Positions 37,798 to 46,824 of a stretch of 64,000 nucleotides of DNA are shown piece by piece. How positions within the stretch are numbered: position 1 is the stretch's first letter; every line of letters begins with the position of its first letter. The translations under genes and the position numbers were made by a program. The notes beneath the pieces were generated by a model. That model saw only the letters and a list, made by a program, of their open reading frames with translations, did not search any database and was not told the origin of the DNA. The DNA is from Streptomyces nymphaeiformis (GTDB lineage: Bacteria; Actinomycetota; Actinomycetes; Streptomycetales; Streptomycetaceae). The stretch is from the NCBI RefSeq assembly GCF_014203895.1, contig NZ_JACHJY010000012.1:89283-153282 (forward strand). The letters run 5' to 3'.

Positions 37798-38594
37798 GCA
37801 GACTGCAGGCCCGTGGGCTCTCGCTCGCCTACGAGGACCGGACCGTCGTCGAGGAGCTCGACCTCGCGGTCCCCGACGGCAAGGTGACGGTGATCGTCGG
37901 CCCCAACGCCTGCGGCAAGTCCACGACGCTCCGGGCGCTCGGCCGGCTGCTGAAGCCGGCGGGCGGCGCGGTCCTCCTCGACGGGGAGTCGCTCGCGAAG
38001 CTCCCGACGAAGCGGATCGCCCGCTCGATCGGCCTGCTGCCCCAGACGCCCGTCGCGCCCGAGGCCATCACCGTCGCCGACCTGGTGTCCCGGGGCCGGC
38101 AGCCGCACCAGGCCTGGTGGAAGCAGTGGTCGGAGGAGGACGAGCGGGCCGTCGCCGACGCCATGGAGCGCACCGACGTCGCCGCGCTCGCCGACCGGTC
38201 CGTCGACGCGCTCTCGGGCGGGCAGCGGCAGCGGGTGTGGATCGCGATGGCCCTCGCCCAGGAGACCGACCTGCTGCTCCTCGACGAGCCCACCACCTAC
38301 CTGGACATCTCCCACCAGGTGGAGGTCCTCGACCTGGTCCGCCGCCTCAACCGCCTGCGCGGCCGGACCGTCGTCCTCGTCCTCCACGACCTGAACCAGG
38401 CCGCCCGGTACGCCGACCACCTCGTCGCCATGAAGGCGGGCCGGGTCGTCGCGGAGGGCCCGCCGTCGGACATCGTCACCGCGGACCTCGTACGCGACGT
38501 CTTCGGCCTCACGTCGGTCGTCGTCCCGGACCCGGTGACGGGCTCACCCCTGGTGGTGCCGGGGGCGCCCTGGGCGGCCCCGGTGGTGTCCTGA
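37794..38594 (+). CDS. siderophore ABC transporter ATP-binding protein
   Basis: 266 residues. Walker A GPNACGKSTT (residues ~36-45), Q-loop LLPQTPVAPEA, signature LSGGQRQRVWIAMAL, Walker B LLLLDEPTTYLD, and the switch His in VLVLHDLNQA. The FecE/FepC subgroup. GGAGGAAA precedes GTG 37794. It is the last gene of the iron-box operon and convergent with the HAAS-domain gene at a 4-bp distance. Confidence 0.94.
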   Translation: MSRLQARGLSLAYEDRTVVEELDLAVPDGKVTVIVGPNACGKSTTLRALGRLLKPAGGAVLLDGESLAKLPTKRIARSIGLLPQTPVAPEAITVADLVSRGRQPHQAWWKQWSEEDERAVADAMERTDVAALADRSVDALSGGQRQRVWIAMALAQETDLLLLDEPTTYLDISHQVEVLDLVRRLNRLRGRTVVLVLHDLNQAARYADHLVAMKAGRVVAEGPPSDIVTADLVRDVFGLTSVVVPDPVTGSPLVVPGAPWAAPVVS

Positions 38595-38598
38595 AGGT

Positions 38599-39816
38599 TC
38601 AGCTCCTGCGGGCGCGCCACACGAGGAAGGCCGCCGAGGCGATCGCCGCGCCCCGGAGGACCCACGGCCAGGTCTCGGAGACCGCCGCGCCCATCGCCTC
38701 GCCGCCCGGGGCCACCGCCTCGCCCCAGCGGCCCTGGACGCGGCCCCACAGCCAGACGATCCCGGTCGCGGCGGCGAGGCCGGGGATCACCAGGACGGCG
38801 GTCCTGGCCTCGCCCGGAGTCAGCCGGCGGGAGGCGTACGCGAGGAGCCAGCCCGCCGCGAGGGCGACGAGCGAGCCGAAGACGGCGCCGCCGAGCAGGA
38901 GCAGCGCGGCGAGGAGGACGAAGGGGTTCGCGAGGCGGGCGCGGGCCGGGGCGGCCTCCTCCTCGGGCGCCTCCTCCACGGCCGGGGCCCCGGTCTTGCG
39001 GCGGCGGAGGACACGGGCCAGGCGCCGGGCCTTCCCCGGTGCGGGCTCCTCCGCCGCGTCGTCCTCGTCCTCCTCCGGGGCGGGCGGCGTGAAGAGGTCG
39101 GGGCGCTCGATGCCGCCGACGAAGCCGAAGAACCCGTCCTCGTCGGAGGGGTCCTCGGTGTCCGTACGCCACCAGTCCGCCGCGCGGTCGGCCGCGGCGC
39201 CGCCGGAACCCGCGCCGTCCGGGCGGCCACGGTCGCCCTGGGCGGGGATGGCGGGGCCCGACCCGCTGGAACCCGCCGCACGGGAGCCCGACCCGCTGGA
39301 ACCCGCCGCACGGGAGCCCGACCCGCTGGAACCCGCCGCACGGGAGCCCGACCCGTTGGGGCGCGCCGCACCGGGACCCGCCGCACCGGAGCGCGCGCCC
39401 TCGCGGCCCGCCGCGCCGGGGGCGGCCGTCCCGGAGCCCCGCGCCCCGCGGTCCGGTTCCCCTGCGGATGCCGACGCGCCCGGAGCCACGCGCGGGTTTC
39501 CGGAGGCGTCCGCCCCCGTCTCGCGGGTGCGGCGGAGGCCGCGTGTCCGGCCCGTCCCCGTGCGGGGTTCCGGCACCGACCGCCCGTCCGAAGGGCCCGC
39601 GCGGTCCACGACCTCGTCCGGGGTGCCCAGGGACCCGAGGATGCCCCGTACCGCCGCCTCGCTCTCCTCGCCGTGCGTGGTGCGTCGGCGGTCGATCTCG
39701 TTCCGCAGGCCGGAGACGAGCTTCATGCGGTCGCTCGCCGGCAGTTGCCGCTGCTGTGCCAGATCGCCGACCCGGCTCAGATAGTCGTAGACCAGACGGT
39801 CGCTCTCGATCCCCAC
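38599..39816 (-). CDS. HAAS-domain membrane protein with coding repeats
   Basis: 405 residues. The N-terminal ~60 (DRLVYDYLSRVGDLAQQRQLPASDR) is a HAAS-like helical domain. Then comes a long disordered Gly/Ser/Ala/Arg/Pro region containing three identical 10-residue units (GSRAAGSSGS), an acidic segment, and four membrane helices at the C-terminus. GTG 39816 has GGAGGGG just upstream. HAAS domains occur in sensor or anti-sigma-like membrane proteins, often near PadR regulators; none is adjacent. It is divergent from the helicase-associated gene. Confidence 0.75.
   Translation of the reverse strand: MGIESDRLVYDYLSRVGDLAQQRQLPASDRMKLVSGLRNEIDRRRTTHGEESEAAVRGILGSLGTPDEVVDRAGPSDGRSVPEPRTGTGRTRGLRRTRETGADASGNPRVAPGASASAGEPDRGARGSGTAAPGAAGREGARSGAAGPGAARPNGSGSRAAGSSGSGSRAAGSSGSGSRAAGSSGSGPAIPAQGDRGRPDGAGSGGAAADRAADWWRTDTEDPSDEDGFFGFVGGIERPDLFTPPAPEEDEDDAAEEPAPGKARRLARVLRRRKTGAPAVEEAPEEEAAPARARLANPFVLLAALLLLGGAVFGSLVALAAGWLLAYASRRLTPGEARTAVLVIPGLAAATGIVWLWGRVQGRWGEAVAPGGEAMGAAVSETWPWVLRGAAIASAAFLVWRARRS
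39257..39346. repeat. three 30-bp tandem repeats inside a gene
   Basis: Copies at 39257-39286, 39287-39316 and 39317-39346 are identical by my reading (unit begins CCCGACCCGCTGGA), followed by a partial copy. The period is a multiple of three, so the repeats are kept in frame and encode a disordered linker. Copy number is likely to vary between strains. Confidence 0.85.
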
Positions 39817-39875
39817 GATGCCCCTCCACGGCCGGTTCGCCCGGTACGGCCCGACGTTAGCGCCTGGACAGCGGC

Positions 39876-39881
39876 TAACGT
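39876..39881 (+). promoter_or_regulatory. -10 box, leaderless helicase-associated gene
   Basis: TAACGT ends 7 nt before ATG 39889 with no ribosome-binding site, consistent with leaderless expression. Confidence 0.5.
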
Positions 39882-39888
39882 GGTCCGG

Positions 39889-42474
39889 ATGGGGATCGGT
39901 GAGCTCGACCGGGAGGCGCACGTGGCCGAGGCAACCAGCGCCGGCGCGGCGCCGCGCACGCTCGCGGAGGCGTTGCGCGCGCGGGGCGACGAGGGGCTCG
40001 CCGCGCTGCTGCGCGCCCGCCCGGACCTGCTGAGCCCCGTACCGAACGACCTGACGCAGCTGGCGACGCGCGCCGGCACGCGGGGTTCGGTGGTGCGGGC
40101 CCTCGAACGCCTCGACCGGTTCGCGCTCCAGACCGCGGAGGCGCTGGCCGTGGCCCCGGACCCCGCCCCGTACCCCGTGCTCCTCGCGCTGCTCACCGGC
40201 GACGAGGGCGATCCGGAGATCGAGGCGGCGCTGCCGGGCGCGGTGGCGCTGCTGCGCGAGCAGGCGCTGGTGTGGGGCGAGGACGACCGGCTGCGGCTCG
40301 TACGGACCGCGCGGGAGCTGCTCTCGCCGTCGCCGCAGCACCCCTCGCCGACCGGTCTCGGGCCGACGGTCGCGGAGGCGACGGCGGGCATGTCGCCGGG
40401 CCGGGTGCAGGAGATCATCGCGACGGCCGGTCTGCCGCCGACGCACGATCCGGTGTCGGCGGTGGCGGCGCTGACGGAGCTGTTCACGGACCGGGCGCGG
40501 ATGGGCGCGCTGCTCGACGAGGCGTCCCCGGAGGCCCTGTCCGTCCTGGACCGGCTGGTGTGGGGTCCGCCGTACGGCGAGGTGACACCGAATCCGGCGC
40601 CGCCGGTGCAGTGGCTGCGCGACCGGGGGCTGCTGCTGCCGGTGTCGGCGCGGACGATGGTGCTGCCGCGCGAGGTGGCGCTGCACCTGCGGGGCGGGCG
40701 GGCGCACCGGGTGCCGGAGCCGGTGGCGCCGGTGGTGGGGACGGCGCGCGACTACCGCCCCCAGGTCGTGGACAGCGCGGCCGCCGGACAGGCGCACGCG
40801 GCGCTCGCGACCGTCGAGGAGCTGCTGAAGTCCTGGGACCAGGGCGGCCCGCAGGTCCTCCGGGCGGGCGGGATGTCCGTACGGGACCTCAAGCGGACCG
40901 CGGCGACCCTGGACGTGACGGAGCAGCTCGCCGCGTTCTGGCTGGAGCTGTGCTTCGGGGCGGGGCTGCTCGCCTCGGACGGCGAGGCGGACGAGCGGTA
41001 CGCGCCGACGCCCGCGTACGACGACTGGCTCGACCTGCCGCCCGCCGAGCGCTGGGCGCGGCTCGTCGCGCCCTGGCTCACGGCGACCCGGACGGCCGGC
41101 CTGGTGGGCGGCGCCGACGCGAAGGGCCGGACGCTCGCCGCCCTCGGCCCGGACCTGGACCGGGCGCCCGCGCCGGAGGTCCGCCACCGGGTCCTGGAAC
41201 TCCTCGCGACCCTGCCGCCGGGTGCGGCGGCGGACCCCGGGACGCTGTTCGCCCGGATGCGGTGGGAGCGGCCGCTGCGGGGCGCGGCGCAGGCGGCCCC
41301 GCCGCGCGCGCCGCAGACGGCGTCCGGCGGTCCCGACGACTCCACGGACCCCGCCTCCGACGCCTCCCTCGACCTGCGGTCCCGGCTCGCGCGCTGGACG
41401 CTCGCCGAGGCGGAGCTGCTCGGGCTCACGGGCCGGGGCGCGCTCGCGGGCCCCGCGCGGGCGCTGCTGAACCTGCCGCTCGCGGAGGCGGCGACGCCCG
41501 CCGACCACGGGGGCCGGGTCGAGCTGTCGGTGGCGGCGGGGCGGGCGGCGACCCTGCTCGCGCCGCTGCTGCCCGAGGCCGTCGACCACGTGCTGCTCCA
41601 GGCCGACCTGACGGCCGTCGCGCCGGGGCCGCTGCGGCGGCCGCTCGCCGACGCGCTCGCGGTCCTGGCGGACGTGGAATCGAAGGGTGGCGCGACGGTG
41701 TACCGGTTCACGCCCGGTTCCGTGCGGCGCGCGCTCGACTCCGGGCGGTCGGCCTCCGACCTGCACGACTTCCTGACGGCGCACTCCCGGACGCCGGTGC
41801 CGCAGCCGCTCGCGTACCTGATCGACGACGTGGCGCGGAAGCACGGCCACCTGCGGATCGGGGCGGCCTCCGCGTACGTGCGCTGCGACGACGACACCGT
41901 CCTCGGCGAGATCCTCGCCGACCGGCGGTCCGCCGCCCTGGGGCTTCGCCGGCTCGCGCCGACGGTGCTCGCGGCGCAGACGGACCCGGCGTCGCTGCTC
42001 GACGGGCTGCGGGCGATGGGGTACGCCCCGGCCGCCGAGTCCGCCGAGGGCGACGTCCTGGTCACCCGCGCCGACGCGTACCGCACCCCTGCCCGTACGG
42101 CCCCGGTCCCGGTCCCCGACGGCCCGCCGGCCCCGGACACCACGCTCCTCGGCGCGGCGGTGAAGGCGATCCGGGCGGGCGACCGGGCGGCGACGGCGGT
42201 ACGGAAGGAACCGGCGGCCCCGGCGACGACGGGCGGCCTCCCCCGCACCTCCGCCGCCGAGACCCTGGCGACGGTCCAGGCGGCGGCGCTGACGGGCTCG
42301 GCGGTGTGGATCGGCTACGTCAACGCGGAGGGCGCGGCGAGCCAGCGCGTCATCGCCCCGGTCCGCGTCGAGGGCGGTTTCGTGACGGGCTACGACCACA
42401 CGGCCGACGAGGTCCGCACGTACCCCCTGCACCGCATCACGGGCGTCGCGGAACTGGCGGACGACCAGGTCTAG
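39889..42474 (+). CDS. helicase-associated domain protein (XPB partner)
   Basis: 861 residues. It has no Walker motifs. Most is helical, with winged-helix-like segments (e.g. DYRPQVVDSAAAGQAHAAL region and PQPLAYLIDDVARKHGHLRIG), matching the 'helicase conserved C-terminal / helicase-associated' family found upstream of XPB genes in actinobacteria. The last ~60 residues (SAVWIGYVNAEGAASQRVIAP, then GYDHTADEVRTYPLHRI) look like a WYL-type domain. It is 64 bp upstream of the XPB helicase, so a common operon and DNA-repair role are inferred. Confidence 0.82.
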   Translation: MGIGELDREAHVAEATSAGAAPRTLAEALRARGDEGLAALLRARPDLLSPVPNDLTQLATRAGTRGSVVRALERLDRFALQTAEALAVAPDPAPYPVLLALLTGDEGDPEIEAALPGAVALLREQALVWGEDDRLRLVRTARELLSPSPQHPSPTGLGPTVAEATAGMSPGRVQEIIATAGLPPTHDPVSAVAALTELFTDRARMGALLDEASPEALSVLDRLVWGPPYGEVTPNPAPPVQWLRDRGLLLPVSARTMVLPREVALHLRGGRAHRVPEPVAPVVGTARDYRPQVVDSAAAGQAHAALATVEELLKSWDQGGPQVLRAGGMSVRDLKRTAATLDVTEQLAAFWLELCFGAGLLASDGEADERYAPTPAYDDWLDLPPAERWARLVAPWLTATRTAGLVGGADAKGRTLAALGPDLDRAPAPEVRHRVLELLATLPPGAAADPGTLFARMRWERPLRGAAQAAPPRAPQTASGGPDDSTDPASDASLDLRSRLARWTLAEAELLGLTGRGALAGPARALLNLPLAEAATPADHGGRVELSVAAGRAATLLAPLLPEAVDHVLLQADLTAVAPGPLRRPLADALAVLADVESKGGATVYRFTPGSVRRALDSGRSASDLHDFLTAHSRTPVPQPLAYLIDDVARKHGHLRIGAASAYVRCDDDTVLGEILADRRSAALGLRRLAPTVLAAQTDPASLLDGLRAMGYAPAAESAEGDVLVTRADAYRTPARTAPVPVPDGPPAPDTTLLGAAVKAIRAGDRAATAVRKEPAAPATTGGLPRTSAAETLATVQAAALTGSAVWIGYVNAEGAASQRVIAPVRVEGGFVTGYDHTADEVRTYPLHRITGVAELADDQV

Positions 42475-42538
42475 CGCGCATCGGGCAGACTGGAGGATTG
42501 GCCGTCACCGGAGCGGCCCGGGAAGGACCTGATCGCAC

Positions 42539-44179
42539 GTGAATGGGCCACTCATCGTCCAGAGCGACAAGACGCTGCTCCTGGAGGTCGACCACGAGCT
42601 CGCGGAGGCGTGCCGGCGGGCCATCGCACCGTTCGCGGAGCTGGAGCGGGCGCCGGAGCACATCCACACCTATCGCGTGACGCCGCTGGGGCTCTGGAAC
42701 GCGCGGGCCGCCGGACACGACGCCGAGCAGGTCGTCGACGCGCTCGTCGAGTACTCGCGCTACCCCGTGCCGCACGCGCTGCTCGTCGACATCGCCGAGA
42801 CCATGGCCCGGTACGGCCGGCTGACGCTCTCCAAGCACCCCACGCACGGGCTCGTGCTGACCACGACCGACCGGCCCGTCCTGGAGGAGATCCTGCGGTC
42901 GCGGAAGGTGCAGCCGCTGGTCGGGGAGCGGATCGACCCGGACACCGTCGTCGTGCACCCCTCCGAGCGCGGGCAGATCAAGCAGACGCTGCTGAAGCTG
43001 GGCTGGCCGGCCGAGGACCTCGCCGGGTACGTGGACGGCGAGGCGCACCGGATCGACCTCGCCGAGGACGGCTGGTCGCTGCGCCCGTACCAGAAGCAGG
43101 CCGTCGACGGCTTCTGGCACGGCGGTTCCGGTGTCGTCGTGCTGCCCTGCGGCGCCGGCAAGACGCTGGTCGGCGCCGGGGCGATGGCCCAGGCGAAGGC
43201 GACGACGCTGATCCTCGTCACGAACACCGTCTCCGCGCGCCAGTGGAAGCACGAGCTGGTGAAGCGGACCTCGCTGACCGAGGACGAGATCGGCGAGTAC
43301 AGCGGGACCCGCAAGGAGATCCGGCCGGTCACCATCGCCACGTACCAGGTGCTCACGACCAAGCGGAAGGGGATCTATCCCCACCTGGAGCTCTTCGACT
43401 CCCGCGACTGGGGCCTCATCGTCTACGACGAGGTGCACCTGCTGCCCGCGCCGGTCTTCAAGTTCACCGCCGACCTGCAGGCCCGGCGGCGGCTCGGCCT
43501 GACCGCGACCCTCGTCCGCGAGGACGGGCGGGAGTCGGACGTCTTCTCGCTGATCGGGCCGAAGCGGTTCGACGCGCCGTGGAAGGAGATCGAGGCGCAG
43601 GGGTACATCGCGCCCGCCGACTGCGTCGAGGTCCGCGTGAACCTCACCGACTCGGAGCGGCTCGCGTACGCGACGGCCGAGGCGGAGGAGAAGTACCGCT
43701 TCTGCGCGACGACGGCGACGAAGCGGAAGGTGACGGAGGCCCTGGTGAAGAAGTTCGCCGGGCAGCAGATCCTCGTCATCGGGCAGTACATCGACCAGCT
43801 GGACGAACTCGGCGAGCACCTGGACGCGCCCGTCATCAAGGGCGAGACGTCGAACAAGGAGCGGGAGCGGCTCTTCGACGCCTTCCGCAACGGCGAGATC
43901 AACGTCCTGGTCGTGTCCAAGGTCGCGAACTTCTCGATCGACCTGCCGGAGGCGACGGTCGCCATCCAGGTCTCCGGCACCTTCGGCTCCCGCCAGGAGG
44001 AGGCCCAGCGCCTCGGCCGGGTCCTGCGCCCGAAGGCCGACGGCCACCAGGCGCACTTCTACTCGGTGGTCGCCCGCGACACGATCGACCAGGACTTCGC
44101 GGCCCACCGCCAACGCTTCCTGGCGGAACAGGGCTACGCGTACCGGATCGTGGACGCGGACGAGCTGATGGAGTCGTAA
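42539..44179 (+). CDS. XPB/RAD25-type DNA repair helicase
   Basis: 546 residues, superfamily 2. Motif I LPCGAGKTLVGA, Ia TLILVTNTVSARQW, II YDEVHLLPA (DEVH box), III GLTATLVREDGRE, and the C-terminal RecA domain with VVSKVANFSIDLPEA and QRLGRVLRPK (motif VI). An N-terminal ~180-residue domain precedes motif I, as in archaeal and bacterial XPB. It is a 3'-5' helicase thought to act in DNA repair or transcription. GTG 42539. Confidence 0.93.
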   Translation: MNGPLIVQSDKTLLLEVDHELAEACRRAIAPFAELERAPEHIHTYRVTPLGLWNARAAGHDAEQVVDALVEYSRYPVPHALLVDIAETMARYGRLTLSKHPTHGLVLTTTDRPVLEEILRSRKVQPLVGERIDPDTVVVHPSERGQIKQTLLKLGWPAEDLAGYVDGEAHRIDLAEDGWSLRPYQKQAVDGFWHGGSGVVVLPCGAGKTLVGAGAMAQAKATTLILVTNTVSARQWKHELVKRTSLTEDEIGEYSGTRKEIRPVTIATYQVLTTKRKGIYPHLELFDSRDWGLIVYDEVHLLPAPVFKFTADLQARRRLGLTATLVREDGRESDVFSLIGPKRFDAPWKEIEAQGYIAPADCVEVRVNLTDSERLAYATAEAEEKYRFCATTATKRKVTEALVKKFAGQQILVIGQYIDQLDELGEHLDAPVIKGETSNKERERLFDAFRNGEINVLVVSKVANFSIDLPEATVAIQVSGTFGSRQEEAQRLGRVLRPKADGHQAHFYSVVARDTIDQDFAAHRQRFLAEQGYAYRIVDADELMES

Positions 44180-44189
44180 CCCACGGTCC

Positions 44190-44327
44190 TCAGTCCATGA
44201 GCTGGAGGACCACTCCGACGACCCCGAGGGCGGTGAAGCACAGCTTCCGGGTGGTGCGGGCGAAGTCGTCGGTCGCAGGCGTCGACGGCGGTACGGGAGT
44301 CGCGGGCGGGGTCGGCGTCGTCGTCAT
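44190..44327 (-). CDS. 45-aa hypothetical protein
   Basis: A short gene: MTTTPTPPATPVPPSTP, then a basic segment and one hydrophobic helix (LCFTALGVVGVVLQLMD) at the end. It lies 10 bp from the XPB stop, convergent. The Thr/Pro-rich head and single span look like a small tail-anchored protein. Third positions are largely G/C. No family name known to me; moderate confidence that it is real. Confidence 0.45.
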   Translation of the reverse strand: MTTTPTPPATPVPPSTPATDDFARTTRKLCFTALGVVGVVLQLMD

Positions 44328-44339
44328 GCCCCGATCCCA

Positions 44340-44561
44340 TCAGGGCGCGCCCGGCCGGCCCAGGCGCTCCCGTACTCGGTCGGGGCCGGGATCGTACTCG
44401 GGTCGGGGGTTCCGCACGCCTGCCTCCCGCGGCCCGTGGTCGCCGAGGAGGGCGACCGACGCCGCCGCGCCGCCGAAGGCGCGGATCGCTCGGAGGGCCG
44501 TGCCCAGGTGGGTTCGGGGGCGGGGGACGGTGGTCACGAGGGTGAAGGTCGTTGCGCTCAT
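44340..44561 (-). CDS. 73-aa hypothetical protein
   Basis: Starts MSATTFTLVTTVPRPRTHLG, then a helical region (ALRAIRAFGGAAASVALLG) and a charged, Pro/Arg-rich end. GGAG is only 2 nt from the ATG, which is close for a ribosome-binding site. It resembles short basic hypothetical proteins of Streptomyces. It lies 12 bp upstream of the 45-aa gene on the same strand and could be co-transcribed. Confidence 0.5.
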   Translation of the reverse strand: MSATTFTLVTTVPRPRTHLGTALRAIRAFGGAAASVALLGDHGPREAGVRNPRPEYDPGPDRVRERLGRPGAP

Positions 44562-44600
44562 GACTCCATGATGGAATCCGGACATTCAGAACACATCGGC

Positions 44601-44629
44601 CCGGGGGTGGAATCAGGATCCACCCCCGG
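44601..44629. repeat. inverted repeat between divergent genes
   Basis: Arms CCGGGGGTGGA (44601-44611) and TCCACCCCCGG (44619-44629) are perfect with a 7-bp spacer. A palindrome CCCCTAGGGG follows at 44641-44650. These could be operators for the HelD-like helicase gene; a likely -10 (TAGACT, 44682-44687) lies downstream. Confidence 0.45.
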
Positions 44630-44790
44630 ATGGACCCCACCCCCTAGGGGAAAGGGATTCGCCCGGCCGACCGCCCGGAGTTAGACTCGTCCGCTTCCCC
44701 GCCTCCCGCTCGTGGAGCGCGCCGCCGCCCGGTCGGAAACCGGCGGCCACCTCGTCGTGTCCGCGTATCCACCTGCCCGGAGGCTTCACC

Positions 44791-46824
44791 GTGTCCGTAT
44801 CCGTGCCCGAATCCGACCCGCTCGCGCACGAGCGCGCCCATCTGACCTCCTCCCGCGCCGCGCTGCGCGCGATGCGCGAGGACGTCGAGGCGCTCGACAT
44901 CAAGGACGTCACCGCGAACTGGGTCAACTCCCTCGTGCTCGGGCGGCAGATCGAGGACCGGATCAAGGCGCTCGCGGACCTCGCCGACACCCCGCTGTTC
45001 TTCGGACGCCTCGACTACCTGCACACCACGCAGGAGGGGCAGCGGTTCTACATCGGCCGGCGGCACGTCCACGACGCCGACGGCGACCCGATGGTGATCG
45101 ACTGGCGTGCGCCGGTCTCGCAGCCGTACTACCAGGCGTCGAAGAAGGACCCGCAGGACGTCGGCCTGCGGCGCCGCTTCGGCTACACGGGCGGCGACCT
45201 CACCGCGTACGAGGACGAGCACCTCTCCGACCCCCAGGAGCTCGAACACACCAGCCGCCTCCTCCAGGCGGAGATCGAGCGGCCCCGCGTCGGCCCCATG
45301 CGCGACATCGTCGCCACGATCCAGCCGGAGCAGGACGGCATCGTCCGCTCCGACCTGTCGGGGACGGTGTGCGTCCAGGGAGGCCCCGGCACCGGCAAGA
45401 CGGCCGTCGGCCTGCACCGTGTCGCGTACCTGCTGTACGCGCACCGGGAGCGGCTCGCCCGCACCGGCACCCTGGTCATCGGGCCGAACCGTTCCTTCCT
45501 CCATTACATCGAGCAGGTCCTGCCCGCCCTCGGCGAGCTGGAGGTCCAGCAGGCGACGGTCGACGACCTCGTCGCGCACGTCGAGGTGCGGGGCACGGAC
45601 GAGGCGGCGACGGCGGTCGTGAAGGGCGACGCGCGGATGGCGGAGGTGCTGCGGCGGGCCGTCCGCTCGCACGTGACGCTGCCGAAGGAGTCGCTGATGG
45701 TGGTGCGCGGTTCGCGGCGCTGGCGGGTCCCGGCGTACGAACTGGAGCAGATGGTACGGGAGTTGCTGGACCGCGACATCCGGTACGGCGCCGCCCGCGA
45801 GGCCCTCCCGCAGCGCATCGCGCACGCCGTCCTCGTCCGCATGGAGGAGGCCGGCGAGGCCCCCGACGACCGCGTGCAGAACGCCGTCGCGCGCAACACG
45901 GCGGTCAAGGCCGTCGTGAAGGAGTGCTGGCCGCCCGTCGAGCCCGCGAAGCTGGTCCTGCGGCTGCTGAGCGACGCCGACTTCCTCGCCGAGCACGCCG
46001 AGGGGCTGCTCACCGAGGACGAGCAGAAGCTGCTGCTCTGGGCGAAGCCGGCGCGGAGCGTGAAGACGGCGAAGTGGTCGGCGGCCGACACCGTCCTCAT
46101 CGACGAGGCGAAGGACCTGGTCGAGCGGACGCACTCGCTCGGCCACGTGGTCCTCGACGAGGCGCAGGACCTGTCCCCCATGCAGTACCGGGCGGTGGGC
46201 CGCCGCTGCACGACCGGCTCGGCGACGGTCCTGGGCGACCTGGCGCAGGGCACGACGCCGTGGGCGACGGAGAGCTGGGCGCAGGCCCTCGCGCACCTGG
46301 GGAAGCCGGAGGCGCTGGTGGAGGAGCTGACCGCCGGTTTCCGCGTACCGCGCGAGGTCATCGCGTACGCCTCGCGGCTGCTTCCGCACATGTCGCCGGG
46401 GCTCGCGGCGGTGGAGTCGGTCCGGGAGAACCCCGGCTCCCTGGAGGTCCGCCCGAGCGACGCCCTCGACGAGGACGTCGTCGCGGCGTGCGTGGAGGCG
46501 CTGGGCCACGAGGGCTCGATCGGCCTGATCGCCGCGGACGCGCGGATCGCGCCGCTCGCGGAGGCGCTGACGGCGGCGGGTCTGGCGTACCTCTCCCCCG
46601 GCGAGGAGACGACGGCCGAGTCCCGGCTCACGCTGGTCCCGGCCTCGCTCGCGAAGGGCCTGGAGTACGACTACGTGGTCCTGGACGAGCCGGCGGCGGT
46701 CGTCGACGGCGAACCGGACGAACGCACGGGCCTGCGGCGGCTGTACGTGGCGCTGACGCGTGCGGTGTCGGGCCTGACGGTCGTTCACTCGGCGCCGGTT
46801 CCCGAGCAGTTGGGCGCGCTGTGA
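44791..46824 (+). CDS. HelD/HelR-like RNA-polymerase-associated helicase
   Basis: 677 residues, superfamily 1. Walker A CVQGGPGTGKTAVG (near residue 200), Walker B VVLDEAQDLSPMQ, and closing motifs LAKGLEYDYVVLD and LYVALTRAV. The N-terminal coiled-coil-like region (HLTSSRAALRAMREDVEALD) and its length match Gram-positive HelD proteins, which release RNA polymerase from DNA; HelR is a streptomycete relative that gives rifamycin tolerance. I see no rifamycin-associated element upstream. GTG 44791 has GGAGGC 6 nt upstream. Its TGA overlaps the VOC gene start. Confidence 0.85.
   Translation: MSVSVPESDPLAHERAHLTSSRAALRAMREDVEALDIKDVTANWVNSLVLGRQIEDRIKALADLADTPLFFGRLDYLHTTQEGQRFYIGRRHVHDADGDPMVIDWRAPVSQPYYQASKKDPQDVGLRRRFGYTGGDLTAYEDEHLSDPQELEHTSRLLQAEIERPRVGPMRDIVATIQPEQDGIVRSDLSGTVCVQGGPGTGKTAVGLHRVAYLLYAHRERLARTGTLVIGPNRSFLHYIEQVLPALGELEVQQATVDDLVAHVEVRGTDEAATAVVKGDARMAEVLRRAVRSHVTLPKESLMVVRGSRRWRVPAYELEQMVRELLDRDIRYGAAREALPQRIAHAVLVRMEEAGEAPDDRVQNAVARNTAVKAVVKECWPPVEPAKLVLRLLSDADFLAEHAEGLLTEDEQKLLLWAKPARSVKTAKWSAADTVLIDEAKDLVERTHSLGHVVLDEAQDLSPMQYRAVGRRCTTGSATVLGDLAQGTTPWATESWAQALAHLGKPEALVEELTAGFRVPREVIAYASRLLPHMSPGLAAVESVRENPGSLEVRPSDALDEDVVAACVEALGHEGSIGLIAADARIAPLAEALTAAGLAYLSPGEETTAESRLTLVPASLAKGLEYDYVVLDEPAAVVDGEPDERTGLRRLYVALTRAVSGLTVVHSAPVPEQLGAL

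Noticed and set aside
44562-44790. rifamycin-associated element upstream of the HelD-like gene
   Set aside because: The inverted repeats present do not resemble the element as I recall it, and the gene is not enough to claim HelR.
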